Shown: positions 1-7,134, numbered from the stretch's first letter. The stretch is DNA of 17,229 bases from Blastocatellia bacterium (GCA_016789295.1 JAEUQL010000007.1:4859-22087); one strand, 5' to 3'. A program made the numbers and translations. The notes: a model not told the origin generated them from the letters alone.

Positions 1-299
1 CGTGCCCTATCAAAATCATCCCTTAGATCATCAAGTGCTCTTTCAAGACGCTTTGCTTGGTCGTTCAATCTATCTTCGAGGTTGCTACCATCCAAAGAGC
101 TTCTGTCGAGCGCACGGTCTAAAACTTTCTGAAACCTGTCACTCTGGTCTTCTGCTCGTCTAATGACACGTTCGACATCTGCTTTTGTGTAATATACAGT
201 GTCTCTATAATAACCCCGGCGTTGTGCTAATGCTGCTGTAGGTGTTAGAGACATAGTAGAGAATATAGCTAGAAGAAATACTACTATAAACTTTTTCAT
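1..299 (-). CDS. Small secreted helical protein, 3' end cut by window edge
   Basis: The first 99 codons of a minus-strand gene are visible, and the rest lies beyond position 1. The ATG at 299-297 follows a GGAGAAG ribosome site 3 bases away. Residues 1-25 form a clear Sec signal peptide: KK at the N-terminus, a hydrophobic core FIVVFLLAIF, and a likely cut after ALA before QRRGYYRD. The mature part is highly charged and helical, with repeating R, D and E (VERVIRRAEDQSDRFQKVLDR, then LNDQAKRLERALDDLRDDFDR). I recall similar small secreted proteins in Acidobacteriota but know no function. It is probably periplasmic and may form a coiled coil. It is separated by 131 bases from the 83-residue secreted protein upstream. 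Confidence 0.8.
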   Translation of the reverse strand, partial: MKKFIVVFLLAIFSTMSLTPTAALAQRRGYYRDTVYYTKADVERVIRRAEDQSDRFQKVLDRALDRSSLDGSNLEDRLNDQAKRLERALDDLRDDFDRA

Positions 300-369
300 G
301 ATCTTCTCCATATAAATTTAATGAAATTCCCAGAAGAGGTTTAATGTCCAGTTCTGGATGCAGCAGATA

Positions 370-405
370 GCCAGAAAGTTCGATACTTTGGAAAAGTTTT
401 CTGGC
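370..405. repeat. Inverted repeat between two small secreted-protein genes
   Basis: A perfect 8-base inverted repeat, GCCAGAAA (370-377) and TTTCTGGC (398-405), encloses a 20-base loop in the gap between the genes ending at 431 and starting at 299. Neither strand has a U-tract after it, so it is a poor intrinsic terminator. It could be an mRNA hairpin or a regulator site upstream of the partial gene. Confidence 0.35.
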
Positions 406-430
406 AGGTAATTTCATCTGCTATCAAATA

Positions 431-682
431 TTACCTACGGTTATCAAACCGAATTCCTCTCTCTGTCTCTACAATAGCCTGTTTGACTAGCTTTATAGCT
501 TTTGCGCGGTGCCCACCTTTATCGCTAGTGGCAGCTTCAAGCTCTCTTTGGGCAAGCTTCAAAGCATCAAGTGCAGCACGCATTCTCGGTTGATCTTCGG
601 CTAAAACTGTAGTTGGAATAGCTGCAGCAATCATTGCCGAAGGAATTATTTGGCTTAAAACAACGCGACGAGTGACTTTCAT
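431..682 (-). CDS. Small secreted helical protein, 83 aa
   Basis: This 83-residue protein starts at an ATG (682) behind a strong GGAGGAGAT ribosome site. Residues 1-28 look like a signal peptide: positive N-terminus MKVTRR, a hydrophobic stretch IIPSAMIAAAIPTT, and a likely cut after VLA before EDQPR. The mature part of about 55 residues is two predicted helices with the motifs MRAALDALKLAQRELEAA, DKGGHRAKAI and VKQAIVETERGI. I recall small periplasmic proteins in Proteobacteria and Acidobacteriota with the same 'AL..L..A...L..A..DKGGHR..A..L...A' pattern, but no function is known to me. It lies 57 bases behind the TPR gene and probably shares its transcript. Confidence 0.8.
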   Translation of the reverse strand: MKVTRRVVLSQIIPSAMIAAAIPTTVLAEDQPRMRAALDALKLAQRELEAATSDKGGHRAKAIKLVKQAIVETERGIRFDNRR

Positions 683-707
683 ATCTCCTCCAAAATCTGT
701 TCAATTT

Positions 708-734
708 CTGAGCCACTTTCTCAGAGTTGCTCAG
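708..734 (-). terminator. Weak hairpin after TPR gene
   Basis: CTGAGC (708-713) and GCTCAG (729-734) pair across a 15-base loop, just past the TPR gene's stop at 740. No T-run follows on the minus strand, so it is more likely an intercistronic hairpin or partial terminator than a strong stop. Confidence 0.25.
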
Positions 735-739
735 TCTTT

Positions 740-2497
740 TCATTCTTTTGGAGTCAAAACAGCAGCAGAAGGACTTTTTATTTCTGCTCTTTCTACCCTA
801 CTCAACCATTTTTTAGCCTCAATAACTTCAAAAAGGTCTGAGTCTGCACCTTGCCAAACCTCCAAAAACCTAGTGTAAGCTCTCTGTGCTTCCTCTTTAT
901 CTCCACTAGCTACAAAAATTTCTGCTATGCCAAATAGTGCATGCCCGCTATTTGGACGCAGCTTAAGCTCCTGCTTGTATGTCTCTACAGCATTTTTGAA
1001 ATCACCAGCCATCTTATAGACTTTGGCAAGTGTCTCCATTACTGGCCTGGGATATTTTGGTGGCTCTTGGTAGCCAAGCTCTCTCTCCTGTTTGATAGCC
1101 TTCTTTAGTGTCTCAACAGCCTCTCTATAGTCTCCTTTCAAGCTCTGCACGAAACCTTCCAGTTCCAAGCTTGCTACTTCTAGAAGTTCTTTCTTGTCGG
1201 CAAAATATCTTTCCAGAAAATCTGCAGGCTCTTTAAATTTTTTTGAGATCAAGTAGAGGTTTTTTTGTAGACTCTGTTTGGCTGCAAGAGCTTTTTTCAA
1301 GTCACGGTTTTCAACAGCTTCCATTCCTTCAATATAACTGATCATTGTTTTGTAGTAAGTCTTTTCATAAGTGCCTGCAGAAGGCCGTCTTTGCAGTAGC
1401 TCTTTAAATTTTTCTGCTGCATCAGCCCACCGACCATATCTGATACTCAGTTTTGCCTGAGCAATCTTTCCACCTTGAACAATAGTCTCTTCATCTCCTG
1501 CAAAACCATTGCGCTTTTTTGGGTCTGTTTCTATAAGTTGTAACTTCGAGGCAAATTCCAACCCTTCACGATAGTGACCACTTTCTGCACAATTAGCTAC
1601 CATGTAGTCTAGGTTATGTATGTAATTCCAAACATCTGAAGCAGATAGATTCTGGTTTTGCATGTAAGCTTTATCAACAGCCATTGAAGATAAAAAGCTC
1701 TGGTGTGCTCTTTTGTAATCTCCATTTCTGTAGTAGATATGTCCTGGCATATGAACCATATGACCAGAGTTTGGTGCAAGTTTTGCGAGTTTTTCTGCAC
1801 TTTCAAAAGCTCTTTCTGGATGCTCTGCTTCCATCGCGTGTATCCAGTAATGGTGTGCAGCAGCATTATCAGGATCTACGGTCAGAACATTTCTTAAAAG
1901 CATTTGACAATAGACCTGCCCATCATTTGGCTTACCTTCTAGATTGTATCCAGACATTAAAGAGAGTGCATAGAACAGTTTTGCTTCTTTATCATCTGGA
2001 TATAGATCTATCAAACGCTCCATCTCATCGTTATAGGCTTTGGTCGCTTTGTCACCACTCAACTTAAAAAGATTGTAGTAAGCATTGATATAGAGCTTTT
2101 CGTGTTCTGTAACAGTTTCACTCATCTGCACAGCTTTTTCTATAAGCTCGGCACGTTTTTCTTGGTAAATGCTATTGTCAGGTAAAGCTGCATGCATTCC
2201 CCAATAAGCCATTGCACATTTTGGGTCAATACGTGCAACTTCTTTGAATGCTCTATAAGCTTCAAACTCCCAAAAGCAATGCAACAGACTCAATCCTTGG
2301 TTAAAGTATTTTTGAGCAAGGTGTGAGTCTGTTGTTATTTTCAATGAGCTATTACCTATACCAGTTATGACTATTGGTGGAGGGAGGTTATCTATGTTGA
2401 AATGAGAAGCTCTACAACAAGCTCCTGGTCTTTGCTGAGCATATGCGCTAAAGAAAGCAGATAGTATTATGAAGAAACAGCAAGTAATTTTTAACAT
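740..2497 (-). CDS. Secreted tetratricopeptide-repeat protein, 585 aa
   Basis: Residues 1-20 (MLKITCCFFIILSAFFSAYA) are a signal peptide with a likely cut before QQRPG. The rest is rich in TPR helices. An early block around residues 60-110 has the pattern DSHLAQKYFNQGLSLL..F...EA.RAFKEVARIDPKCAMAYWG, and a late block around residues 490-560 has KVYKMAGDFKNAVETYKQ, LRPNSGHALFGIAE and GDKEEAQRAYTRFLE. The early block is typical of a widespread family of exported TPR proteins with no defined enzymatic role, probably protein-interaction scaffolds in the periplasm. The ATG at 2497 lies one base past the HxlR stop, and its AGGTGG ribosome site is inside the hxlR 3' end, so the two genes are very likely co-transcribed and possibly translationally coupled. 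Pairing with an HxlR regulator is unusual for this family. Confidence 0.9.
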   Translation of the reverse strand: MLKITCCFFIILSAFFSAYAQQRPGACCRASHFNIDNLPPPIVITGIGNSSLKITTDSHLAQKYFNQGLSLLHCFWEFEAYRAFKEVARIDPKCAMAYWGMHAALPDNSIYQEKRAELIEKAVQMSETVTEHEKLYINAYYNLFKLSGDKATKAYNDEMERLIDLYPDDKEAKLFYALSLMSGYNLEGKPNDGQVYCQMLLRNVLTVDPDNAAAHHYWIHAMEAEHPERAFESAEKLAKLAPNSGHMVHMPGHIYYRNGDYKRAHQSFLSSMAVDKAYMQNQNLSASDVWNYIHNLDYMVANCAESGHYREGLEFASKLQLIETDPKKRNGFAGDEETIVQGGKIAQAKLSIRYGRWADAAEKFKELLQRRPSAGTYEKTYYKTMISYIEGMEAVENRDLKKALAAKQSLQKNLYLISKKFKEPADFLERYFADKKELLEVASLELEGFVQSLKGDYREAVETLKKAIKQERELGYQEPPKYPRPVMETLAKVYKMAGDFKNAVETYKQELKLRPNSGHALFGIAEIFVASGDKEEAQRAYTRFLEVWQGADSDLFEVIEAKKWLSRVERAEIKSPSAAVLTPKE

Positions 2498-2498
2498 T

Positions 2499-2861
2499 TT
2501 AGACCACCTGGCTTACAAGTTCGTCTTTCTTTCCTTCGGAGAGGGGACAGATTGCCCCTTGACTCTTACCCCATTCAATCATTGTGTAGACTACTGGTTT
2601 TAAGCTCTCTCCAAGAGGAGTTAGCGAATATTCTACTTTAGGTGGGACTTGTGCATAGACCTGTCTGTAGATCAACCCATCTTGTTCCATCTCCCTGAGC
2701 TGCTGAGTCAGCATCTTCTGGGTTATCCCTTTTAGGTCACGCATCAGCTCTGAAAATCTCTTTACCCCACTGAAAAGTCTCCAAAGTATAGGTATCTTCC
2801 ATCGTCCTCCTATGAAGTTGAGAGTGGTTTCGGCTGGACATCTTGTTACTTTCTGACTCAT
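2499..2861 (-). CDS. HxlR-family winged-helix transcriptional regulator
   Basis: This 120-residue protein has the HxlR signature: C8-P-AETTLNFIGGRWKIPILWRLFSG near the N-terminus, then FSELMRDLKGITQKMLTQQLREMEQDGLI (helix-turn-helix and recognition helix) and VEYSLTPLGESLKPVV (wing). HxlR proteins are dimeric DNA binders; several sense electrophiles or oxidants through the N-terminal Cys, which is conserved here. I chose ATG 2861 because AAGGAG lies 8 bases upstream; a TTG at 2879 has no good ribosome site. The gene is divergent from an NmrA-type oxidoreductase, a classical arrangement in which HxlR controls the neighbour and itself. The TPR gene follows directly. Confidence 0.95.
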   Translation of the reverse strand: MSQKVTRCPAETTLNFIGGRWKIPILWRLFSGVKRFSELMRDLKGITQKMLTQQLREMEQDGLIYRQVYAQVPPKVEYSLTPLGESLKPVVYTMIEWGKSQGAICPLSEGKKDELVSQVV

Positions 2862-2880
2862 TCTACTTGCTCCTTGCAAT

Positions 2881-2968
2881 AGTATCCTTTTGGTTAGTAT
2901 ACAACCGCGAAGTGCCTACTTCACAGATCGGGATAAGAGTGGTACTTGTTACAAGTATACAAAAGTAT
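2881..2968. promoter_or_regulatory. Divergent promoter region with HxlR operator candidates
   Basis: The gap between the divergent hxlR and oxidoreductase genes contains repeated AGTAT motifs. AGTATACAA occurs twice exactly (2896-2904 and 2954-2962), with further AGTAT at 2881 and 2964. A perfect 15-base palindrome TACTTGTTACAAGTA lies at 2943-2957. Read on the minus strand, 2901-2896 is TATACT, a good -10 for hxlR. HxlR regulators bind short AT-rich palindromes of this style, so these are likely operators; the exact sites are inferred. Confidence 0.55.
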
Positions 2969-2988
2969 TTACAAAAGGAGATGTTTTA

Positions 2989-3852
2989 ATGTCAGAAAGA
3001 ATCCTTGTAACAGGGGCAACGGGAAATGTAGGCAGCCAGCTTGTCAGACAGCTCTCTGCTGCAGGCATAGCTACAGTAGCAGCAGTTCGCTCAATAGAGA
3101 GAGCAGCCAGCTTGAAGTTGCCAAACGTTGAGTTGATCGAGTTTGACACAGAAAAACCAGAGTCTTTTGCTCCAGCTTTTAGTGGTATAGGCAAGCTTTT
3201 TCTTGTTCCACCACTTGTTGAAGATATGCTTGGTTACACTAGCTCTATTGTTGAAGCAGCCAAAAAGGCTGGAGTATCACATATAGTCAAACTTTCGGGT
3301 TTGGGAGCCGATTTAGAACCTGGCATTCAGCTTGGAAGGTGGCACAGAGCTACTGAGCGAATCATAGAAGAGTCTGAAATAGCTTTTACACACCTACGCC
3401 CAAACTCTTTTATGCAGAACTACCTTACTTTTTATGGTCATACAATCAAAACTCAAAATAGCTTCTATCTTCCACAAGGAGATGGAAAGATAAGTCTAAT
3501 AGATACAAGAGATATTGCATCTGTTGCTGTAGCTGTTTTCACTAAAGATGGTCATAAAGGTAAAGCTTACGATCTGACAGGCTCAGAAGCTCTATCAAAC
3601 TACGATGTAGCAGAAGTTCTATCAGAAGTAACCGCGAGAAAGATCAGTTACATAGATGTGCCAGAAGATGCAGCACGCCAATCTATGCTTTCGGCTGGAA
3701 CACTACCTTGGATGACAGAAGCACTGTTAGAACTTTCAAGCAGCATTCGTGCAGGTTACACGGCTGCAGTCTCTAACAATGTTGAAAAGATAACAGGCAA
3801 AAAACCTATTACTTTTAGGCAGTTTGCAGAAGAATTTGCTAGCCAGTTTTAG
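2989..3852 (+). CDS. NmrA-family NAD(P)-binding oxidoreductase
   Basis: This 287-residue atypical short-chain dehydrogenase begins with the beta-alpha-beta dinucleotide fold ILVTGATGNVGSQL (GATGNVG at residues 9-15). It then has VVAAVRS-like and VELIEFDTEKPESF segments, SHIVKLSGLGA in the middle, and the family landmark TFLRP-like 'THLRPNSFMQNYL' followed by ISLIDTRDIASVAV. It lacks the classical Tyr-x3-Lys, as expected for NmrA/QorB-like members, which act as quinone or NAD(P)H redox enzymes or redox sensors. An ATG at 2989 follows AAAGGAG by 8 bases, so I prefer it to a TTG at 2890 that would add 33 unrelated residues overlapping the operators. Regulation by the divergent HxlR protein is likely, perhaps in response to electrophile or quinone stress. 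Confidence 0.93.
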   Translation: MSERILVTGATGNVGSQLVRQLSAAGIATVAAVRSIERAASLKLPNVELIEFDTEKPESFAPAFSGIGKLFLVPPLVEDMLGYTSSIVEAAKKAGVSHIVKLSGLGADLEPGIQLGRWHRATERIIEESEIAFTHLRPNSFMQNYLTFYGHTIKTQNSFYLPQGDGKISLIDTRDIASVAVAVFTKDGHKGKAYDLTGSEALSNYDVAEVLSEVTARKISYIDVPEDAARQSMLSAGTLPWMTEALLELSSSIRAGYTAAVSNNVEKITGKKPITFRQFAEEFASQF

Positions 3853-3858
3853 TTCTAA

Positions 3859-3885
3859 AAGAGAGAAGTTTTAAACTTCTCTCTT
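3859..3885. terminator. Bidirectional terminator between convergent genes
   Basis: A perfect inverted repeat with 13-base arms (AAGAGAGAAGTTT at 3859-3871, and AAACTTCTCTCTT at 3873-3885) separates the plus-strand oxidoreductase from the minus-strand thioesterase. On the minus strand the stem is followed by a short T-run (TTTT); on the plus strand by CATAATG. It probably ends transcription from both sides. Confidence 0.75.
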
Positions 3886-3893
3886 CATAATGT

Positions 3894-4271
3894 CTAATCT
3901 GCAATAGGGATAGGGCGACGTTCTTCATTTACAGCAACATAGACGACTTCGGCTTCTGTGACTTTTCCTCTGTGGCGCGTCTTGGAAATGAGCCTTTCAG
4001 CTTCAACAATCACACGCACAGTTATAGATGTTCGACCTATCTTTACAGTCTCTGTATAGAAGCTGACAAGATCGCCCACATAGACAGGTTCTATAAAAAC
4101 CACTTCTCGCATCGCAACCGTAACAAGCTTCTTGACAGTATGTTTATGTGCTTCAACAGCACCAGCAAGGTCGATGTAGCTAAGTAGTACACCTCCAAAG
4201 ATAGTCCCAAAGGCGTTTGTATCCCGTGGCAACATAGTCACGCGAATAGCAGCATCTCTTAATGTTTCCAT
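3894..4271 (-). CDS. Acyl-CoA thioesterase, YciA/hotdog family
   Basis: This 125-residue single hotdog-fold protein matches the YciA/BACH acyl-CoA thioesterases, which hydrolyse acyl-CoA to free acid and CoA in the cytoplasm. The key stretch is MLPRDTNAFGTIFGGVLLSYIDLAGAVEA: the N-x-x-G-x-x-FGG loop and the Asp in the following helix form the family's active site. It is followed by FIEPVYVGDLVSFYTETVKIGRTSITVRV, also typical. The ATG at 4271 has a GAGGAGAGAG ribosome site. It is the last gene of the pspA group, 36 bases behind the AAA+ ATPase, so it may be co-transcribed; acyl-CoA turnover could connect it to membrane homeostasis, but that is inference. Confidence 0.92.
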   Translation of the reverse strand: METLRDAAIRVTMLPRDTNAFGTIFGGVLLSYIDLAGAVEAHKHTVKKLVTVAMREVVFIEPVYVGDLVSFYTETVKIGRTSITVRVIVEAERLISKTRHRGKVTEAEVVYVAVNEERRPIPIAD

Positions 4272-4284
4272 CTCTCTCCTCTAT

Positions 4285-4304
4285 TGCTCACAAATGCTCA
4301 CAAA
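4285..4304. repeat. 10-base tandem repeat, two copies
   Basis: TGCTCACAAA is repeated perfectly back to back (4285-4294, 4295-4304) in the 36-base gap between the ATPase stop and the thioesterase start. Its role is unknown; it may be simple replication slippage. Confidence 0.7.
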
Positions 4305-4307
4305 CAT

Positions 4308-6104
4308 CTACCTTACAAATGGTCTCAGTTGCTCTATCCGTGCTGCTACTTCCATTGCCGTCATATTGCGATAAGCTTCTGGAAGCATCTCTTTTGAAGT
4401 CGATTCACGAACCGCTACAAGAGTCTGGTATTCAACAGCAGTTTCATCTCTAGCAGGAATAAACTCATTTGCAACACTAACTAAGTCCTCTTGAGTAACA
4501 ACTTTTCTACCAGCATTTCTGGCAACACGGCGACACCTAATTAGGATAGCTTCAATATCAGCTCCTGATAGCTCTAAGGGATGTTTAGTAAGAGGTGTCC
4601 AATCACTTACGCTGTTTTCTATGCGATTCTTTTTGACCATTGCTTCAGTAATTTCTGAGCGATCTTCTTCAGTCTCTGGGTAGAAGAGTGATATATGTTC
4701 TTCACATCTTCCTTGCCTCTTCAGATCAATAGGAAGAAGGTCTGGACGACAGGTCATCAAGATCCAGAGTATCTTGCCACGGTTCTCCGTATTACCCATT
4801 GAGTTTGCTATCTTCGAAAAGATACGAGCGTCAACGCCACTATCACCGCCGCCAGTGTCTCTGGTGCCCAAAGTAGCATCGGCTTCGTCTATAAGCACAA
4901 CTATTGGTGCAAGTGTTTGCAACAGGTTTAGAATCCTTTCCAGATTCGACTCTGTAGAACCAACCCATTTTTCACGGAAATTCTTAAATTCAATAACATT
5001 TAGACCACAGTCTTTTGCAAAACACTCTGCAAGAAAGGTTTTACCTGTACCTACTGGACCAGAGATGAGAATCCCCATAGGAGCCTCTTCTGTCAACCCT
5101 TCTTTTATTATCTTTGCGATGTTGCGAAGAAACTCTTTGGCTTTGCTCATTCCACCGACGTGTTCGAGTCCATATTTTGGTGTCACAAACTCCACCAATC
5201 CAACACATTCGCTTTCAATTATCTCTTTCTTCTTATTTCTAACTATTTCGTAAGTGAGACCTTCAGGGTTTATTGATGCACTCCTTATCATTGAAGTTAA
5301 GTGTGTACGATTGAGTCCTGACGACATGTGTGCAAGTTGTTCTTCTCCCATCTCGAACTTTATGGTTGGATTCATTACCCGAAAGTATCGAATGAAATTC
5401 ATACGCTCTTCTTGATTTGGATATGGGATCTCTATGTTTACAAGTCGTGGGTTTTCTCTGATCCTTGGATGAACATCAGAAACATTTTCTGTGATGTAAA
5501 TGATCGGATTATGTGCAGGGCGATCTTGAGTAGTTGTGAGCCATTTCTGGAAAGTGACAAGTAGACTTCTATCCTCACCTGACATATAACTTACTTCTGT
5601 TGCTGGGATTATCGATTCTAGAAAGTTTATTACTACTCCACACTCACCATAAAACTGTTCCCCTTCTTGCTTATCAATTCTCCATTGCTCATAGAAGAAA
5701 TATTCAAGATAGGGTATAGCTCGTGCTGGATCACGAGGTAACATTGGAGTAATCCCTACCTGTTTTTTTGTTACGCCAATAGGATCAGCTACTCGCTGGT
5801 CTGCAGTATATGCACGCTCAAGCTCAAAAAGCAGTTCTTTACGACTCGGTTGTATACCATTACTGCGGTTATAGAGCAGAAAATTTCTATCTTTAAGAAG
5901 ATAACCAAGAAATGCAACTAAGTTGACATAACTATTTTTAAGCCAAATTAAGTCATAAATATTGTTATAAAGTAGAAACCTGCTTGCTTCCCCAGAGTTG
6001 TACTTGTGAACTAGTGTTGCTGCCCAGTGAGGAAGTTGACTGACCTCTTCCTCATTACCTCCCAGCAATTTTTTTCGCTCAATATTGATCATGCTCATGA
6101 TCAT
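4308..6104 (-). CDS. Ycf46-like AAA+ ATPase with degenerate N-terminal AAA domain
   Basis: This 598-residue cytoplasmic protein has one active AAA+ module in its C-terminal half. It contains Walker A GPVGTGKT (349-356), Walker B VVLIDEAD (402-409), a second-region-of-homology equivalent TCRPDLLPIDLKRQGR (451-466) with candidate arginine fingers R463 and R466, and a sensor-2 helix LSGADIEAIL (512-521). The usual sensor-1 Asn is replaced (MTCRP instead of ATNRP). The aromatic pore loop KWVGSTES (379-386) implies substrate threading. Residues about 150-240 (ending ITENVSDVHPRIREN..LVNIEIPYP) look like a second AAA fold without Walker A, as in Ycf46. It lies in the pspA group. AGGAG lies 9 bases before ATG 6098 and only 3 before ATG 6104, so 6098 may be the true start. 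The substrate is unknown; PspA or its partner is the obvious guess. Confidence 0.92.
   Translation of the reverse strand: MIMSMINIERKKLLGGNEEEVSQLPHWAATLVHKYNSGEASRFLLYNNIYDLIWLKNSYVNLVAFLGYLLKDRNFLLYNRSNGIQPSRKELLFELERAYTADQRVADPIGVTKKQVGITPMLPRDPARAIPYLEYFFYEQWRIDKQEGEQFYGECGVVINFLESIIPATEVSYMSGEDRSLLVTFQKWLTTTQDRPAHNPIIYITENVSDVHPRIRENPRLVNIEIPYPNQEERMNFIRYFRVMNPTIKFEMGEEQLAHMSSGLNRTHLTSMIRSASINPEGLTYEIVRNKKKEIIESECVGLVEFVTPKYGLEHVGGMSKAKEFLRNIAKIIKEGLTEEAPMGILISGPVGTGKTFLAECFAKDCGLNVIEFKNFREKWVGSTESNLERILNLLQTLAPIVVLIDEADATLGTRDTGGGDSGVDARIFSKIANSMGNTENRGKILWILMTCRPDLLPIDLKRQGRCEEHISLFYPETEEDRSEITEAMVKKNRIENSVSDWTPLTKHPLELSGADIEAILIRCRRVARNAGRKVVTQEDLVSVANEFIPARDETAVEYQTLVAVRESTSKEMLPEAYRNMTAMEVAARIEQLRPFVR
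6086..6103. repeat. 18-base palindrome over the ATPase start codons
   Basis: TGATCATGCTCATGATCA is an inverted repeat with 8-base arms and a 2-base centre, and it covers both candidate ATG codons of the ATPase gene. In RNA it could form a short hairpin that affects initiation. It may also be a by-product of the MIMSMI coding sequence. Confidence 0.4.
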
Positions 6105-6176
6105 CTACTCCTATGCTGTCGTGATCTTTTTCTAATGAGTGACTATTTTACCAAAGAGATCTCTAAAATAGAGCAA

Positions 6177-6204
6177 AAGCCACAAGTAGAAAGACTTGCG
6201 GCTT
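6177..6204 (-). terminator. Intercistronic terminator-like hairpin before ATPase gene
   Basis: An 11-base-pair stem (6177-6187 with 6194-6204, one G-U pair on the minus-strand RNA) with a 6-base loop is followed in the minus direction by TTTTGCTC. It sits 59 bases past the stop of the coiled-coil gene and upstream of the AAA+ ATPase. The form fits an intrinsic terminator or attenuator that would lower ATPase expression relative to pspA. Confidence 0.6.
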
Positions 6205-6229
6205 CTAGTTAGGTAATTTTTGTATCTAT

Positions 6230-6257
6230 CTATATCTATCTGGCTATATCTATCTGG
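6230..6257. repeat. 14-base tandem repeat, two copies
   Basis: CTATATCTATCTGG occurs twice head to tail (6230-6243, 6244-6257), preceded by a partial GTATCTAT unit, immediately downstream of the coiled-coil gene's stop codon. Probably slippage; no function is apparent. Confidence 0.7.
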
Positions 6258-6262
6258 GACAC

Positions 6263-7108
6263 TCATCTCTGGATAGTCTGTCTAAGAGGAGGTCTAAATT
6301 CTGGAGTTTCAGAGGCCAGATTTCTATCCATTGCATCAAAGGTTCCCATCATTGGAGAAGTCTCTTCCAATATCTCTTTGGTCATCTCGATACTTGAAAG
6401 CAGCGAGTCAAAGTCAAGAGAAGAGAGGCTTTCGGGTGTTGGCATTGTGACAACTTGGTCATTGACAAGACCAAAGAAGTTTTCTATGGACTGTAGTTGC
6501 GCTTCTACGCGCTTGACACTACGCTCAATATCTTCGTATGTTTTCAGTCTCTGACGAAGAATATCCAAGTTTCTAGCTAAAAGGTGGCGAGTTGATTCGT
6601 CACACTGCTGAAGCTGTCTTTCAATCTGCATTATCTGGTTCTGTATAACTTGGCGATTGATTGTATGAAGATGGTTTTTGCGACGTCTGTACATATCCAA
6701 CAGATCAACAAAAGATTCCCACATGGTCTGTAGATTAGCGTCGATCTGTGATGGAACATCTTTAGCTCTAGTAAATTTCTTGTAGTTTGAGCAGATCTGG
6801 TTTCTCATCCACCGTAAATACTCAACCGCTTCTCGCTCTCTTGGATCGAAAGTCTTGATAAGCTCCTCGCGCATTCTGTCCCGTTGTTCATTGAGACGCT
6901 TCATCTCTCGCCGTTCTACAACCCGACGATAGAAAGAGCTTGCAGGAACAAGCGCGATATATCCAACTTCAAGCACTGCCCCTACTGCAAGAGCTGTGGG
7001 ATCTTGAGTAAGGGCTGAAACTGCTGCACAAGCTGCCATCGACCAGATGTTGATTGGCTCTTTTAGTGCCTCTTTAATGTAGCTCCATCGCTCTTTCATA
7101 TAGCACAC
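6263..7108 (-). CDS. Membrane-associated coiled-coil protein of PspA cluster
   Basis: I recognise no named family. The protein is about 281 residues. Residues 1-18 are basic and amphipathic, and 19-55 are hydrophobic, interrupted near QDP (WSMAACAAVSAL, then TALAVGAVLEVGYIALVPAS), which suggests a membrane hairpin or one weak transmembrane segment. From about residue 60 on it is strongly helical and charged (VVERREMKRLNEQRDRMREEL) with long coiled-coil stretches at 120-210 (IQNQIMQIERQLQQCD, ILRQRLKTYEDIERSVKRVEAQL). The tail from 220 is acidic and looks disordered. Start: GTG 7108 or ATG 7099; ATG is preceded by only a weak GAG. It lies 26-35 bases behind pspA, so it is co-transcribed. It could anchor or nucleate PspA at the membrane, or recruit the AAA+ ATPase; both are inference. 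Confidence 0.8.
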   Translation of the reverse strand: MCYMKERWSYIKEALKEPINIWSMAACAAVSALTQDPTALAVGAVLEVGYIALVPASSFYRRVVERREMKRLNEQRDRMREELIKTFDPREREAVEYLRWMRNQICSNYKKFTRAKDVPSQIDANLQTMWESFVDLLDMYRRRKNHLHTINRQVIQNQIMQIERQLQQCDESTRHLLARNLDILRQRLKTYEDIERSVKRVEAQLQSIENFFGLVNDQVVTMPTPESLSSLDFDSLLSSIEMTKEILEETSPMMGTFDAMDRNLASETPEFRPPLRQTIQR

Positions 7109-7134
7109 TCATAGCAACTGTAGGTAGGTTAAAG

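Noticed and set aside
205..417. Minus-strand open frame of 70 codons
   Set aside because: It overlaps the better-supported secreted-protein gene (signal peptide, ribosome site) and includes the intergenic hairpin; its protein has no recognisable pattern.
1684..2067. Plus-strand open frame of 127 codons inside the TPR gene
   Set aside because: It is the complement of a clear TPR coding region and has Cys/His/Leu-rich composition typical of a shadow frame.
2890..2988. Upstream TTG start for the NmrA-type gene
   Set aside because: It would add 33 unrelated residues across the operator region; ATG 2989 has a good ribosome site and the Rossmann motif begins right after it.
4774..5253. Plus-strand open frame of 159 codons inside the ATPase gene
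   Set aside because: It lies opposite the Walker A/B coding region; the protein is Ser/Pro-rich with no domain.
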